Assembly: GCA_033807695.1 (NCBI GenBank)
Contig: CM066303.1
Span: 3,100,001-3,164,000, forward strand
Reading direction: 5' to 3'
Length of the DNA: 64,000 nucleotides
Source of the DNA: Daedaleopsis sinensis
Lineage: Eukaryota > Basidiomycota > Agaricomycetes > Polyporales > Polyporaceae
A program made the position numbers and the translations under genes. Numbering within the stretch: position 1 is the stretch's first letter; each line of letters starts with the position of its first letter. The notes beneath the pieces were generated by a model. That model made no database searches. It was not told where the DNA came from and saw nothing but the letters and a program-made list of their open reading frames with translations. Below are positions 1 through 12,572 of this stretch, piece by piece.

Positions 1-2578
1 ATCAAGCAGGGTAAGTTCGTCCCCTCCCTACAACTCGTCCCAGCTCTGCCACGTCCTGTACTGAGTTCACTGTGTGCAGATATCGATTCCGCGTTTCATC
101 ATCAATGACGTCCCGAGCGTGCGCGACGTCTGGTCATATCGACGGCCTCCATGCATCCTCCCAAGCAAAGCGACATTTCCTGCTTTTTACTGCTCTCGGC
201 TGCCACGCTATTCTGCGCCTGAGCGCACAAACTCTACGGACGGCTCTCGCGGCGGTTGCGACACCGGCCTACCCAAGTTCCTCGACGTCTCGTGATCCAA
301 CACTCTGCTGACGGACGTCACCTCGGTATCGAGCTCGCGCTCTTCTTCGTAACTCCTCTAGAACTGGCGGTCACTGCGAAGGAGAGCCCCATTGCGCTCG
401 TGCACACCTCGCACGCAGGAGGCTCACTATCACCTCCGCTCCCACGAAGTATAGTACGTTCCTACACCGTTCCTCAAAAACCTCTATCAAGCCTGTGAGT
501 AACCTCACGCTCCCAAATATATCACAGTACTCACCAGGTCTTCGCAGTGCACATTTCCGGCGCATATAGAGGCCGTACGTACCTCACGACGTCTCTGTCG
601 CCCGCCTATAGCGATCACGAAACCGACCCCGCAAATGCTACTCGCCCTTCCGGACACCATGTCTTCGTCTCCGTTGCACATGCTCGCGACGCACGCGACG
701 ACTACGACGCCTTCAAGTACTGTACTCCACGAACATTGTGACTTGTTCGAATCATCGACCTTTCCGACCTTCCGGCGTCCCTGTACTGGCGATGCTCTGC
801 ACTTCGCCTCCGGAGTCAACAAAGGATCTGGGCGACGTCTGCGACGCTCTACGGGCAAGACGAGTGAGGCGTCGGTGATAGATCAGTGTCCCCGGACGTT
901 TCCGACGGCGCTTGTCGCGATGGAGTTCTCGTCGGGGAAGCCTCTGGCCACATCGATCTTATCGGGCACATCGCCTTCATGGTGATGTATATGCATGCGT
1001 ACTGGTACCCGGGCGGGTGGATAGATCGACCACTACGAGTGGTGAGTGTCCTACCCCGAGGTGCTCAACGAGACGTGAGCATGTCGTCTGCTCCCGCGAC
1101 CCCCCTACGAAACACGATCGAGACATTGCACGCATCACACACATCCCGCTCTCTCATAGCGACTACATTCAAGACTCGAATACGCCAATGGCCTCGGAGG
1201 TCGTCACGGCGCTCGCGCGCTGCTCTCAGCACAGGCGGACGATCATCCTGTCCGAGTATGTGTCTATTTCCCGATAGCCCATGGTCCGACACACGATCCA
1301 AATGACCGCTGCCCGCCAGAGGCCCCCACATGTCGTAGATCGGACCAGGATGACACCGTCTTCTCCAGAAATACCTCCACGTAAGTGCCCCCACCACGAT
1401 TCTGTCAGTCAGACTGCGCAAAGCATGTTAATGTTCCCTGCGCAGGTCGCGCACGCGCCGTGTTCGAGGATATCGTTGATGGTTGTCCATACACGGTGAG
1501 TATCTTAGATACACACCCTCTCGCACTACAATACGACTGCTGACAGTGTCTGTAGCGGACGCGCACAGTGCGCCCTGCCTGCGACACTGCGACACAAATT
1601 TTGACGAGTCACTATGTCGCCATTGCCTCATCGGGTGTCCCCAATCTCTACTACCACGCGACCACGGCTGCGGTAGGACCCACGTGTTGTGTGCGAAAGA
1701 AAACGCGACCGCACGATATCTAGACGCAGGGTTCATGGTGGCTCATGATCTCTACAGAACACGTGGAGCACACTCATCTCATGGCTGCAAACGACGACGA
1801 CGCGGACTCTCACTACAGTCGTCCGTCTCGTTCTAGCACAGGGTACGACAAGACGGCCGAGCGGGAGTGTCGCTGATTGTCGCCGCTACTGTTGCAGAAG
1901 CTCATGCAGAATCACACTGCGGGTAGTTCAGCATGCATGCGAGTACCGAGCAGTTGTCTGCTCTATCCACGATGTCTTGGCGGTGCATTGGACCGCAAGT
2001 ATTTCTTCTCATCGAGGTTCCGACATCGCTCAGACCCCGCCGATTTCAGCGAGGAGCCGGGACTTTCGAGTCCACTTGGATGACAGCAGGTCCTGAGCGA
2101 TGTTGAGTACGACCGCACCAGCTCGCACGGCTACGATGGCTGTATCTGAACTGCTTTCAACTTGTACGTATATGCGCACTGCCCAGCCGCATTCACAGCG
2201 GCCGAGCGTTCGACACCGGATCTAAGTCGCTTGCTCAGCGTCGAGGGAGACAATATGTGCACACTCGATCGCGGTGTGACGAATGGGGGGATAGCGGATG
2301 GACATGTCTTATAAAGCGATAGCGATGTATGTATGCATGACGCACCTTACAAGATGCTGGCTGATGAGAGTCTGTCATGGGCGACACAGACGACACAGGG
2401 CGTCCTGTGTCGGACTCTAATAATAGATATTCGTGAGAAGGTTTGACAGGTCTGAGGGTCTTCTTCAGTCCTCGTGGTGATTCAGAGCACGCAGGAGCCT
2501 GCTCGGTGCGCGCACCTGGCGTATGCACTCTTCCCCCTTCCTCCACCATCCCCAGCAGGCCCCTGCTCACTCTCCCAT
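1..2578 (+). pseudogene. Block P of U1: decayed multi-exon gene, unidentified
   Basis: No open frame exceeds about 140 codons, yet splice-like signals recur. Examples are a donor at 11 with an acceptor ending at 79, and an intron-like stretch from about 1383 (GTAAGTGCC) to a CTGCGCAG acceptor at 1445 that is followed by a donor at 1496. Frames around 74-295 and 256-498 are partly conserved in other units but are broken there at different points. I infer a former protein-coding gene on the plus strand. I do not recognise it. The last part (about 2,100-2,578) is the presumed promoter and leader of gene A. Confidence 0.35.
2310..2315 (+). promoter_or_regulatory. TATA-like box upstream of gene A
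   Basis: TATAAA lies about 265 bp upstream of the gene A start codon. The same box is present in U3 and U6 at the equivalent place. It is absent from U5, where a short deletion removes it, and from the divergent U2/U4 version. Function is inferred only from sequence and position. Confidence 0.3.
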
Positions 2579-5080
2579 ATGTCAGACGCAGATCGTGTAC
2601 CACTGCAATCTGAATCAGCAGGAGTCTCCGCTAGATCTCCAGAGCAGAACCATGATTCGGGACCTACTATTTGTGAGAATACACATGGTGAAGGCGGCGG
2701 TGCTACACTCGTATGTCGCAGTTCATAGTCTCTACGGTGATATTGTCTGAGTGAGATGTGCATAGGATGCAGAGCCTACCGTATCAGAGTCACTGCCGCG
2801 CCTCCTACGTGAGATCAAGATACCGAGCGTGAAGGTATGAGTTGCTACATCATCATTCGCTTGTAGGATACTCAACGAGCACAGGAACGATGGGAGGAGC
2901 GGCAGAAAACCTTATTCACTGAAGAGGAGAAGACCAAATCACAGAAGGAAATCGCGGAGATTGTGAAGCAGTACAGCGATGACATGGTCAAGCGTTGGAA
3001 GGAGGAGATGGACACACTACTCGTATACGTGCGTGATTCCGTGCCTCCATGACGTCGCAACCACCATTCGAGCTTCTCGAAAACAGGCCGGCCTGTTCTC
3101 CGCTGTCCTCACAGCATTCAACGTTGAATCATACCTACTCCTCACTCCGCCGCCTCCAGATCCCGTCCTCGCTACCCTCCAGCAGATCTCGCTGCAGCTC
3201 AACAGCTTCGCAATCAATCCTCCCCTCGTGAACTCGACGCAGCCTGCGAGCCCCTTGACAGCTGCTCCCGCCCCCGCTCCTGAACGCTGGGCCGTGGCCC
3301 TGAACGTGCTATGGTTTTCGAGTCTCATCTTCAGTCTGTCGGCCGCATCAGTCGCCATTATAGTCAAGCAATGGCTGGCTGAATACAGCACCGGCATCTC
3401 AGGATCCTCCCCTCATATCGCACGGATTCGGCAGCATCGACTGAACAGCCTCAGGAGGTGGAGAGTCGCTGAGATCATCAGTATTCTTCCTGTTCTCCTG
3501 CAAATCGCGTTGTCCCTGTTCTTTGCCGGCATGCTCGTCCTATTGTGGCATCTCAATTATACTGTCGCCATCGTTGCAACCATCCTGATTGGAGCACTAT
3601 TCGTTGTTACACTCGTCACAATCGCCCTGCCAGCCCTCAGCCGTAACTGCTGCTATATCTCGCCACCCGCTATTGGATTTGCTTTGGCGGCGCCTCCTCT
3701 TGCTCGTGCTTTATCTAGGCTGTCTTGGAGGGTTTATCGTAAACTATCATCCGGTCACTGGGCAAAGCGAACGGCCAAGAAGGTGTACGACTATATGAAA
3801 GAGTCCGGCCTAGCATTGACCATACGCGGAAAGGAGCTCAAGGCCGTTTCTGACGACCAAGAGAAACTCGACGCTGATATGGCTACCATGGCATTCACCA
3901 CCACCCTGGATCCTCGCAATGTCACCGCCGCTATGCCCATTGTCACGATGCTGAATCTCGAACACGCCTTTCCTTACTTCTCGCAGATCAAGGATGAACT
4001 GACACGACACCAGCTTGCATGGTATTATGCCTTCGACCAAGCAGCCTACCGTGTATTATCTAGCGGACTATTGGTGAATGCCGCTACCGTAAGGGACTAC
4101 ATGCAGGACGCAGAAGTAGGCAAATGGGCAGATCAACTCCAATGCTCTCTACGAAAATACCCAGAACGCAATGCAGGTCGATCCGACATGTGCATGGACC
4201 TTGTGAGCGTAGCTCAATACCTTGGAGCTTGGGACCCCGCGTGCGAACTTTATGGGCTTCGTAGTGATCTGTGTATATCACTTCAACGTGTCTATAGCAA
4301 TCAGAAGACACTGAGTGCACAAGCCGAAAAGCGGGGTGAGTAGCAGCTAGAGTTTTGATCACTATATCACGGAATAAGCTGACATGTGTGCCTTAGTTGT
4401 AGTTTTTGCAACACAGCTACGAGGTCAAATTCAGGAGGGGCTTGAAAAAAGCGATTACAACATTGTCTTCGACTTTGGATGGGTGGCCACCTTGCCGCCG
4501 TTGCTCTATGCCCTAAATCATGCAGCAAGCGATGAAGATTTTCTGCAGGTTTGGGCCCATCCGCGCTATGGACTTGAAGGGATTCTCCGTCTCGCTTTGC
4601 CCGCTAGTACATACGAAACCGCATGGATTTGGTCTGGCATCATCCGTGATCTTCGAGAGATACTGGTGACTGGCCGAAATGCGGACAAACTGCTCTTTGA
4701 TGAGCTCAGAGAGGCATTGAACATCAAGGAAGTGGCTGGGTGGTGGGACTTTGAGCCCGGGGAGTGGACAACGGGAATTGAACGCTGTCAGACACAGGTC
4801 AAGGATTGGATCTCCCGAGTAAAGCAGAATTTGAACCCAGTAAGAGCATGATCTTGGTTTTGTAGACACATTGCAGAGCTGACATGCAATCAATATACAG
4901 CCGCCTCCGCGAGAGGCAGTCCGCTCAGTCTCTGACTCGGATTCCGACGGAGCAGGGTGCTCTCCAGCTCACCCCGAATCGGAGTCTATTGGCGCATCAT
5001 GGCAACAGCGGCATACCCGCGTATTCTCTCGTAGTTGTCTTAGGCTCTCCGACACTCTCCCTCCTCAGCCAGTCTTTTGA
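2579..5080 (+). CDS. DUF6535 membrane protein, copy A (six exons, 738 aa)
   Basis: Function unknown; DUF6535 proteins are expanded in Agaricomycetes. Proposed exons are 2579-2710, 2766-2834, 2885-3028, 3087-4335, 4397-4839 and 4901-5080, all with GT-AG introns and consistent phase. The start is the first ATG in the open leader frame (MSDADRVPLQ). Residues 85-115 are charged (YSDDMVKRWKEEMDTLLVY). Four hydrophobic segments follow at about 116-134 (AGLFSAVLTAF), 184-208, 246-271 and 272-299, with WLAEY and the basic RIRQHRLNSLRRWR stretch between the second and third. This order is the DUF6535 signature. The C-terminal half is helical and soluble-looking, ending in a Pro/Ser-rich tail. Intron 3 is 58 nt here and 57 nt in every other copy, so reading through it would break the frame only in this copy, which supports the splice model. 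The domain call is firm; exons 1 and 2 are less certain. Confidence 0.85.
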
Positions 5081-7160
5081 TCCTAACTGCGGCTCATGAT
5101 CGGCCGCCTACCACCCGCGTCCCGATCCAGGTACTAGCCTGGCTCAATCACTCATTCGACCGCAAGGATTCGCTTCCATATTCCCCACCTGAATCTATTC
5201 CTTCGCTCATCTCTTCGCATCGTTCAGCATGCGTCCGCATCTCGCATATTCTCTGCGTACCACAAACGCGACTATAGGTGTGCGTCTCTGCCCCCGAGCG
5301 TGTAGAAGATCACCGGCGTTCCGCACAATCACATCCTCCTCCATCCAACCCACCTGCCGACAGTCGACTCCGTGACCTCCAGACACGGATAGACGCGCCG
5401 CGGTACATCCACCTGCCAATGGATACCGTACGGCGCACGGTCGTCTCTATCGCCCACTGGTACCTTCAGAACAGGGTCCCAAACGTTGACTCTGCTAGCT
5501 CCCCTGGACAACCCATCACCTGCCGCCCTGCCACAACACATACGCAGCTTCATGCTCCGCCTCCTCCATCATAGACCATCCCCGTTATCTATCGCTCGTC
5601 GGCTCAAGATTCCTCGAACATATCCGCATGTCAGACCGACCGTCGTCAACACGCACGTCGACGTTCAGGACTGCGACGATGGAAGGAGTTAGTTGCTGCT
5701 ACGACTAACTCCTCATTCTTGGGGCCATCTCCTACCGGCTCCTCAATCTGTTCTACCCACTCGACTCTATCTCAACGCAGCTACCTGAACTTCACGCTCT
5801 CACACCCGTCTCGTTACCTCAATCGCTGCGGCTTCAAGCTCCCATACCAACCCCGAGTGCCGCATATTCGACCGGTCTTCAACAGACTGACGACTTGTCG
5901 CTTCACGCTCCTCCGACCTTCCTTCCGAATTGCCCATGCCAAATCCGACCTTTCCCCTCAATATTCTCGTGCTTGTGCCTATATCACGACGGCTCCAACA
6001 ACCGTCCGACCTACCTCGTTCTCTCTGTCTTCAACAGATCGACGGCTTCCAGATGTCTCGAACCTGTTCCGCTCGCACTGTACTCTCCGCATCGTCTCTT
6101 CCGTCAGGCCCTCAACTTCGCACATCTCGCTTGGTCTCCTACCCCTTTCTGTACCATACATCGTTCGATTTCCCTCTTGACACCTTCCCGCTCTCGCCGT
6201 CCAGTCCACTCACCAAACGACCTCGACGCTCTCGCATCTCCGTACCCGGCCTGGTCCGAATGTAAGTCAGTGAGGACCTCCTATACCGAGCTCGTTCACT
6301 CACACCTCAGTGCTTCGTCCAGCTGCCCATCCGTCTCGCGCTTCACACTTCGCACCTCAGTGGAGCGACCGAGCATGCCTGTGCGACAGACGCTGCGACC
6401 GATGCTCCATTTGTTACCCTGCCAGGACCGTGAGTTCGCTTGTCGATCCGCGCATTCGTCAGGAGCTCACTGCTGCAACTCGTTCGTAACGGCTCCAGTT
6501 GCTCCGTAGCGTGTCCGAGTGCGTCGCAGTGCCCGTGTGCTTGCAAATACACGATCCCGTACATACAGCAGCGTAGGGGTGGACGACAGTCGAAGCGTGG
6601 GCCTGGGCCAGTAGTGTCGATGAGGAGCGCTGATCCCTGCCACACTGTCCGCGAGGTGTACGCCTCCGCTGCGAGCTCGTCTATTCCCCCACTCCCCCCT
6701 CCCGGCGTAGAGGCTCACGCACCGCGCATCTGAGTCGGTCACCTGCTCGCGCTCAGGGAGTTCGAGGAGATGCACCTCCCGTCTGTGTCGGACGAGGCGC
6801 ACGCTCCCAGCAGCCCCGAGTTCGATCCACGACCGAAGTCCGCAGAGACCCGTCTGGCCGGACACTGGCGGACATCGAGCATGTCCGGTGACGGACCCGC
6901 TCAACGAGAAGGGGCGGAAGAAGCTCCAGACTCGGCAGACGGTGACGGGGGCGATGTGAAAGCCGAGGTCGATGTGTGTGGGGCAGGAAGCGGTCGGACG
7001 ACACGGTATCGGTATCCTAGTCCAGCGAGTCGACGTAGGCAAGGAGGAGCGGCGGGGGGAACGTCGTACGAGGTTGAGACGGAAATGGCAGCGTCGAGGT
7101 GGGGTGATTGCGGCGGCTCGCAAGCGTCTTGCTCAGAGCACATGTATGTATTATAATATA
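5081..7160 (+). pseudogene. Block Q of U1: decayed coding region, unidentified
   Basis: The first 1.2 kb is strongly pyrimidine-rich on the plus strand, which by itself keeps several frames open. Splice-like signals occur at about 6,264 (GTAAGTCAG) with an acceptor near 6,309, and at about 6,431 (GTGAGTTCG) with an acceptor near 6,460. Between about 6,970 and 7,050 there is a degenerate copy of a frame reading WGRELSDD in U2 and U6. Here it reads WGRKRSDD and soon hits stops. I infer a second, decayed gene of the repeat unit. Confidence 0.35.
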
Positions 7161-7968
7161 GCGCAAGGTAGTCTACACACCGCGATCCCACGCGATCTCG
7201 GGCGAGCGCACCCCAAGGCTGGCCGATGCGGATGTGCCGCTCGCCGTTCGGGAGTACAGGGCCTGTGTGTCGCTTCGTGTCGATGAGCAGCCTCGGGCCT
7301 GGTGAAATGAGGGGCGTGAGCGCATGTTGTCGAACACCACACTCATGTACTTAGCCGTGGTCGTCCATACGAGTCGCGACATTGACCTTCGGCCTTCTTC
7401 CTCCTCCTCCATATTCCCTCCGCAGTTATGCGCCGCCACGCACTGCAGTGCTCGACGGAACCGCGTCGGCATACGGAGCGTGCGTCTCTCGGTGCTATCT
7501 CGAGGGCGTCAGCGTCCAGACAGCCCATCCCGACACACAACGCGCGTGGCGTCCGTTGCGCTGCACTGAGTGCGTTATGCGCCTGCGGACTGCGTCGCGG
7601 AGGATGCGCACGTACCTTCTGTGCGACAATCAAGTCCGCACGAGTTAAATCTACGGTACGAGCTGCCGGATGACATGCTTGGGCCTGCGTACGGAAGGCA
7701 GACCTGGCAGGGTGTCGTATCTTTCCCATTTCGCATGATTCGCCTCCAGGACCGCGTTCGAGCGAAGAGCCTGTACATGCGTATGGCCGTGTCGCGAGCC
7801 GTGAAGCGTGTGGTCCTCGTGACGGCGCTCTCCTGGTGCTTGCGTACGGTACCCTACTCCGAGTCCGAGTGTGGCCCCGCCGACGCATCCGGAGTTCGTT
7901 TGCGGATAGGTTATGCAAGTCTGAGAGAAGCCTAAGATGAGCGCACGCACGTCCTGCCAGTGCATGGC

Positions 7969-8012
7969 GGCGCATCCCGCACATCTCATCCTCGATATGT
8001 GCAGGATGCGCC
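7969..8012. repeat. Hairpin type 1 in U1
   Basis: Arms GGCGCATCCCGCACAT and ATGTGCAGGATGCGCC pair over 16 bp with one mismatch around a 12-nt loop (CTCATCCTCGAT). Confidence 0.7.
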
Positions 8013-8281
8013 CCGACCTGTGCTCGTATCTATCGGGTTTCGGTCCTGGTGTTGAGCGCAGCCGAGCCCGTGCGGATAGTGTAGAAGCGCAGGGTGTTGC
8101 ATCGTGAACCGTGACGGATGTGTCGAGCGTTGTCCTGTCGCGACGACGACCTCCTGGTGATCCACACAAGTGCGGTACCTGGCGCCGATGCATTTGGCGT
8201 GGGATTCCCGGGTCGGTCTTGCGAAAGTCTACGGGATGCTCAAAATCAGGCCAATCGCACGCATGAGGTCTCCCGCATGGC

Positions 8282-8330
8282 GGCGCGTCCTGCACATATC
8301 GCCCTGAGGACAAGATGTGCAGGATGTGCC
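8282..8330. repeat. Hairpin type 2 in U1
   Basis: Arms GGCGCGTCCTGCACAT and ATGTGCAGGATGTGCC pair over 16 bp, allowing a G-T pair, around a longer loop. It is a diverged copy of the hairpin 313 bp upstream. Confidence 0.65.
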
Positions 8331-9711
8331 TGCTAGTGCGGGATCTGCGTTCGTACGTGCACCTGTTAGCCTGTCGCGGTCGGCCGGTATCCAGAGGGAC
8401 ACAATACCAGTTCCCTATGCATCACGCATGCAGCACGCGTGGGCGGAGATTCGACGGGGTTTCTGGCAGCGTGCAAGACAGGTCTGCGAGCACCGGACGA
8501 GTTCATAACGAGATGAGCAGGATGCGCTTGCGGGGTCTGTGTGCGTACACGTACCTGTGGCTTTCTCGCGTTCGGCCGGTGTCCAGATGGGTATGGTACT
8601 GAGTCACGCAGGAATCGTGGAGACTGCGATGGGCATAACATGCGTGTAGCGTGCACGCGCTTTGAGAGCACGCGAGAGCATACGGAGAGGGGAGGGAATG
8701 ACGCGCGTCGAGGACACGGCGATGGGTTGGATGCGTACGGCACGCGAGCTTGGGTAGGTCGCTGACGCGTTCAAGCGCATGGAGCGCGTAGGAAACGCGC
8801 TCGGCGAGGGGGTTTGTTCATTTCCAGGGTGCCGGGGGACGAGCTCATGCGCACGGAGCGCATTCACTGGCAACAACTGTGCCTGACGGTGTGCATGCGC
8901 GCATCATACGCATGCACTTTGTCCTATTCAAAATTCATGTGCAGCGAAATTCGAATGCAAGAGGACGGACTCACCGAACCGAACCACACGCACACTGTGT
9001 GTCCCTCGTTCGCTCAGGCCATTCCGGAAGGTTCATCTACGTCCTTTCTCCGAGGGCGCGGCCCGGGGACAGGCAGGGGCAAGTGCGAGGGGACGCGCAG
9101 GGAGCGTTGCACAAGGGCCGGGGGGTCGACGGGCACCGCTCGCGCACAGACTCGGAGGGAGTGAGTGCAGGAGAGGATGCATGCGGCGGCGGCGGACACG
9201 GCTGCAGGAGAGAACGAGGAGCACCGAGCCAGCAGAGCGCCCGGGTCTGCCCGTCATCGGCCGCAAGCGCCGAACAGGACCAAGGGCGCCTACAGACTGC
9301 TCCTCCTCCATCTTCGTTTCTGTGTCGTCTCTATCCTTGCGTATCCTCCCTATCAGGCTGCAGCTTCTACTGCTCTGTTCGTTACGACCGCTTGCGCTTG
9401 CCCCCCACTGCACTCGTCCTCGCTCTCGCCCCTCTTGACTCACTCGACTCCCTCGACGCGTCCCTCTTGCGACTACTAACCCTATGCCCATTTCGCCCCC
9501 GCCTCCCTGGAGACTGGAGTGCAACTCACGGTTGTCTGTGCCGATGCACCAGGTAAGTGACGTGTTCGCAGCTTCTAGATTCACCCCACACACTGTGTAC
9601 ATCGTACCCAATATATGCAGCTGTCCCTCGTCTCGCCCGTCTATCTGCTTCTCTCTGTGCCTGTATGCATGTCAGTCCTGCCTAGTGTAATGTACTCTGG
9701 ACGACTCTCCC

Positions 9712-12572
9712 ATGATTCGTATCTCTGACACCCGTGAATATCTAGCTCGCTCCCTCGCTGGCAACACGCGCAAGACCCTAGCAGCCCTCGCAAACAAGAG
9801 CCCCCATCCGCTCGTGACCACCTCATTCTTATCAGGCTCACTTCGAATCTATTACCATCGAGTACGGTAAGTTCGACCCCTCCCCACAACTCGTCCCAGC
9901 TCAACCACATCCCGTACTGAGTTCACTGTGTGCAGATATCGATTCCGAGTTTTACCATCAATGACGTCTCCATCGTGTGCGACATCTGGTCACATCGTCG
10001 GCCTCCGAGCAATCCGACACATCCTGTTCTCCCTGCTCTCGGCTGCCACCCATCTTGCGCCTGAGCACAAACTCTACGCACGGATCTCGCGGCGATCTTC
10101 ACCTCGCCCTGTCCAAGTTCCTCGACGTCTCATGCATCATGGTCCAACACTCTGCTGGCGGACCTCACCTTAGACTCGCGCCCTTACTTGCAACTCGCTC
10201 TAGGACTCGCGTTCGCCGCAAAGGAGAACCCCAATGCGCTCGTGCACACCTCGTACCTGCGCTCCTGTGAAGTATGGTTTCTTTCTGCTCCTCGCAGAAC
10301 TCTATCCCGCCTGTGAGTCACCTCCTTCTACTTTCGTGCTACGCTGCAAACGTCTTATCGTCCTCACCAGGTCTGCTAAGGACTTGAGTACATCTCGTCC
10401 GTCCTCTCGCCAGCACGTCTCTATCTCTCGCCTGTATCGATCAGGAGCCGACCCCGCCTATCCTGCTCGTCTTTCTGGATACCATGTCTCCGTCAAGTCC
10501 ATCGGATATGTTAAGCACGTTATGCTTGAGACGCCTACGACGCCTTCAAGTGGTGCACTCTACGAACATCGTGCCTAGTCCGAACTGTCGACCTTTCCGA
10601 CCTTCCGGTGACCCTGTACTGTCGATTCGCGCTACTTATCATCTGGAGTCATCGAAGGATCCAGCCTCTCGACCTCTGCGAGGCGTTCCGGGCGAGACGA
10701 GTGAGGCGTCGGTGATCCCTCCCCTAAATCAGTATCCCCCGGACGTCTCCGACGACGCATGTTGTGATGGAGGGTTCTCGACGGGGAAGCCTCTGGCTAC
10801 GAATCACGTCGATCTTATCGAGAACATCGCCATGAACGCGATGTACATGCATGCGCGCTGATACCTCTATCTCGTGGGTGGGTCGTTGTATCGACCACCA
10901 CGAGGGCGTGTCCTACCCACAGGTGCTCAACAAGGCGCGAGTATGTCGCCGGCGCACGCGACTCGCATACAGGGCAATTCGAGACATTGCACGCATCACA
11001 CACGTCCTGCTCTCTCATAGCGACTGTATCGAAACCGAGTATGTGCCACTAGCCCGGAGCTCGTCACGGCGCTCGAGCTGCTCTCAGCACAGATGGTCGA
11101 TCTTCCTGCCAGTCCGGGTCTGGGTCTGTGTCTGTTCCTCGACGTCCCACTGTCCGACACACAGTGTCAATGACTGCTGCCCGCCAGAGGCCGCCATTCG
11201 ACATAGATCGGGGATGATACATTTGCCTCTGTAACGACCTCCACATAAGTGCCCGCGCTCCGATTCTGTCAGTCCCGAAGCATGTTGACGATTCCTGCAC
11301 AGATCGTGGACGCGCCGTGCTCGACGTCTTTCGCAGCAGTCTGGGCTTCTTCCCGGCTGTCGTGATCTCGTTCGCGGTGGTCCATTCATGGTGAGTAGAT
11401 ACGCACTTTCTCGCACCCCCAGTCCGAGTACTGACGATGTATATACCGGACGCGAAAGTGCGCTCGGCTGGTGCGACACTGCGACGCCAACTATGAGGAG
11501 TCAAGATGTCGTCCATGGGAGAGGGCCGGTCTGCGAACACTAATACGACAACGTCGCACCGGTTCGTTCGGCCAATCACTAGGTCCTCACACATCATGTC
11601 TGCACCGCACCCGGTGGGTTATGCGCGGTACGCCCAAGCCGACATGACTAGCCACAGACCAAGGTGAGCCGAAATGCTATACGCACTCTGGTCGTACATT
11701 GACCACACGCACCGCTGTGCATGCTGGGTAAAATGCGCTCCCTCCTCCACAGAACGCTGGGAATGGATAGGGAGGCACGCTGTCCGCGTTCCCTATTACT
11801 ACGCGACCACGACTGCGGTAGGACCACCATGTTGTGCTCCAAAGTGAAGCGCATCGCGTGATTCATAGACACAGCGCTCCGAGTCATTGTGGCTTTCGAT
11901 CTCTCGTCGAACTCGTGGAGCGCATCCATGTCGCGGCTACGAACGTGCGAGGACGGGGGACACAGCCCAGTACGAACGAACGTCTCGGATGCGTGACACC
12001 GGTCATACTGACCATGGTGTTCTGACTTCCGAGTCAGGTTCTATTCCTCGTGTGTCCGAACTGCTTATATATGTGCACTGCCCAACCACATTTGCACCGG
12101 CCGAGCGTTCGTCACAGGGATCTAGGTCGCCTGCTTAGCGTCGCTAGCAGCCTTGTAAGACCAACGCAACCCAATAGGTCGAGCGCATTGATTACCTTCG
12201 AGTGCCATGAACGACGTCGTCCCGAACACACCGCTTGAGACAATGTGGCTACTACCGGTGTGAAGATGGTGCACATGTCTTAGCTGATAGCGATGGACGC
12301 ACGTTCAATCGCAAGTAGCTAGCTCCAAGTGCTGTCATGAGCGGATACAGACGACATCGGGCGGCCTGCGTCTGACTCTAATAACAGACATTTACTGTGA
12401 TATTTGACATGTTTTGACAGCTCTGGGTGTCTTCTTCGGTCCTCTTCATGTTTCAGAGCGCGCAGGAGCGTGCATGATCCGGACACCTGGCGTACGCACT
12501 CTGTCCCCTTCCTCTACCATCGCCAGCAGGCCCCCGCTCACCATCGTACGTTCTCTGCTCAAGTCCTTCCGT
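9712..12572 (+). pseudogene. Block P of U2: decayed multi-exon gene, unidentified
   Basis: It begins with a 52-codon frame (MIRISDTREYLARSLAGN..., 9712-9870) that runs into a donor at 9867 with a matching acceptor ending at 9935. The same frame is present at 19142 and 55473 and is broken in U4. A further exon-like piece near 11,300-11,388 could encode the hydrophobic stretch LGFFPAVVISFAVV before a GTGAGT donor. After about 10,800 the sequence is the divergent version shared with U4. I do not recognise the parent gene. Confidence 0.35.

Larger units (their letters stand above)
7161..9711 (+). other. Block R of U1: GC-rich, sub-repeated, no gene supported
   Basis: This stretch contains diverged sub-repeats with hairpins at 7,969 and 8,282 (spacing 313 bp) and a third related segment near 8,510. 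A GCGGCGGCGG tract lies near 9,183. Splice-like signals near 9,556 (GTAAGTGAC) suggest that the 5' exons of the next P block start here. Long frames on either strand are Arg/Cys/Pro-rich, differ between units and carry no recognisable domain. Confidence 0.4.
11..9866 (+). repeat. Tandem unit U1 of the DUF6535 array
   Basis: Boundaries are set arbitrarily at a landmark splice-donor-like sequence (GTAAGTTCG followed by CTCGTCCCAGCTC) that recurs at 9867, 19297, about 29389 and 55629. The unit holds block P, gene A, block Q and block R. From about 6,270 to 7,900 it is almost identical to 52,000-53,660 in U5, whereas 1,100-2,450 is almost identical to U3 and U6. This shows a patchwork history. 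Confidence 0.85.
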
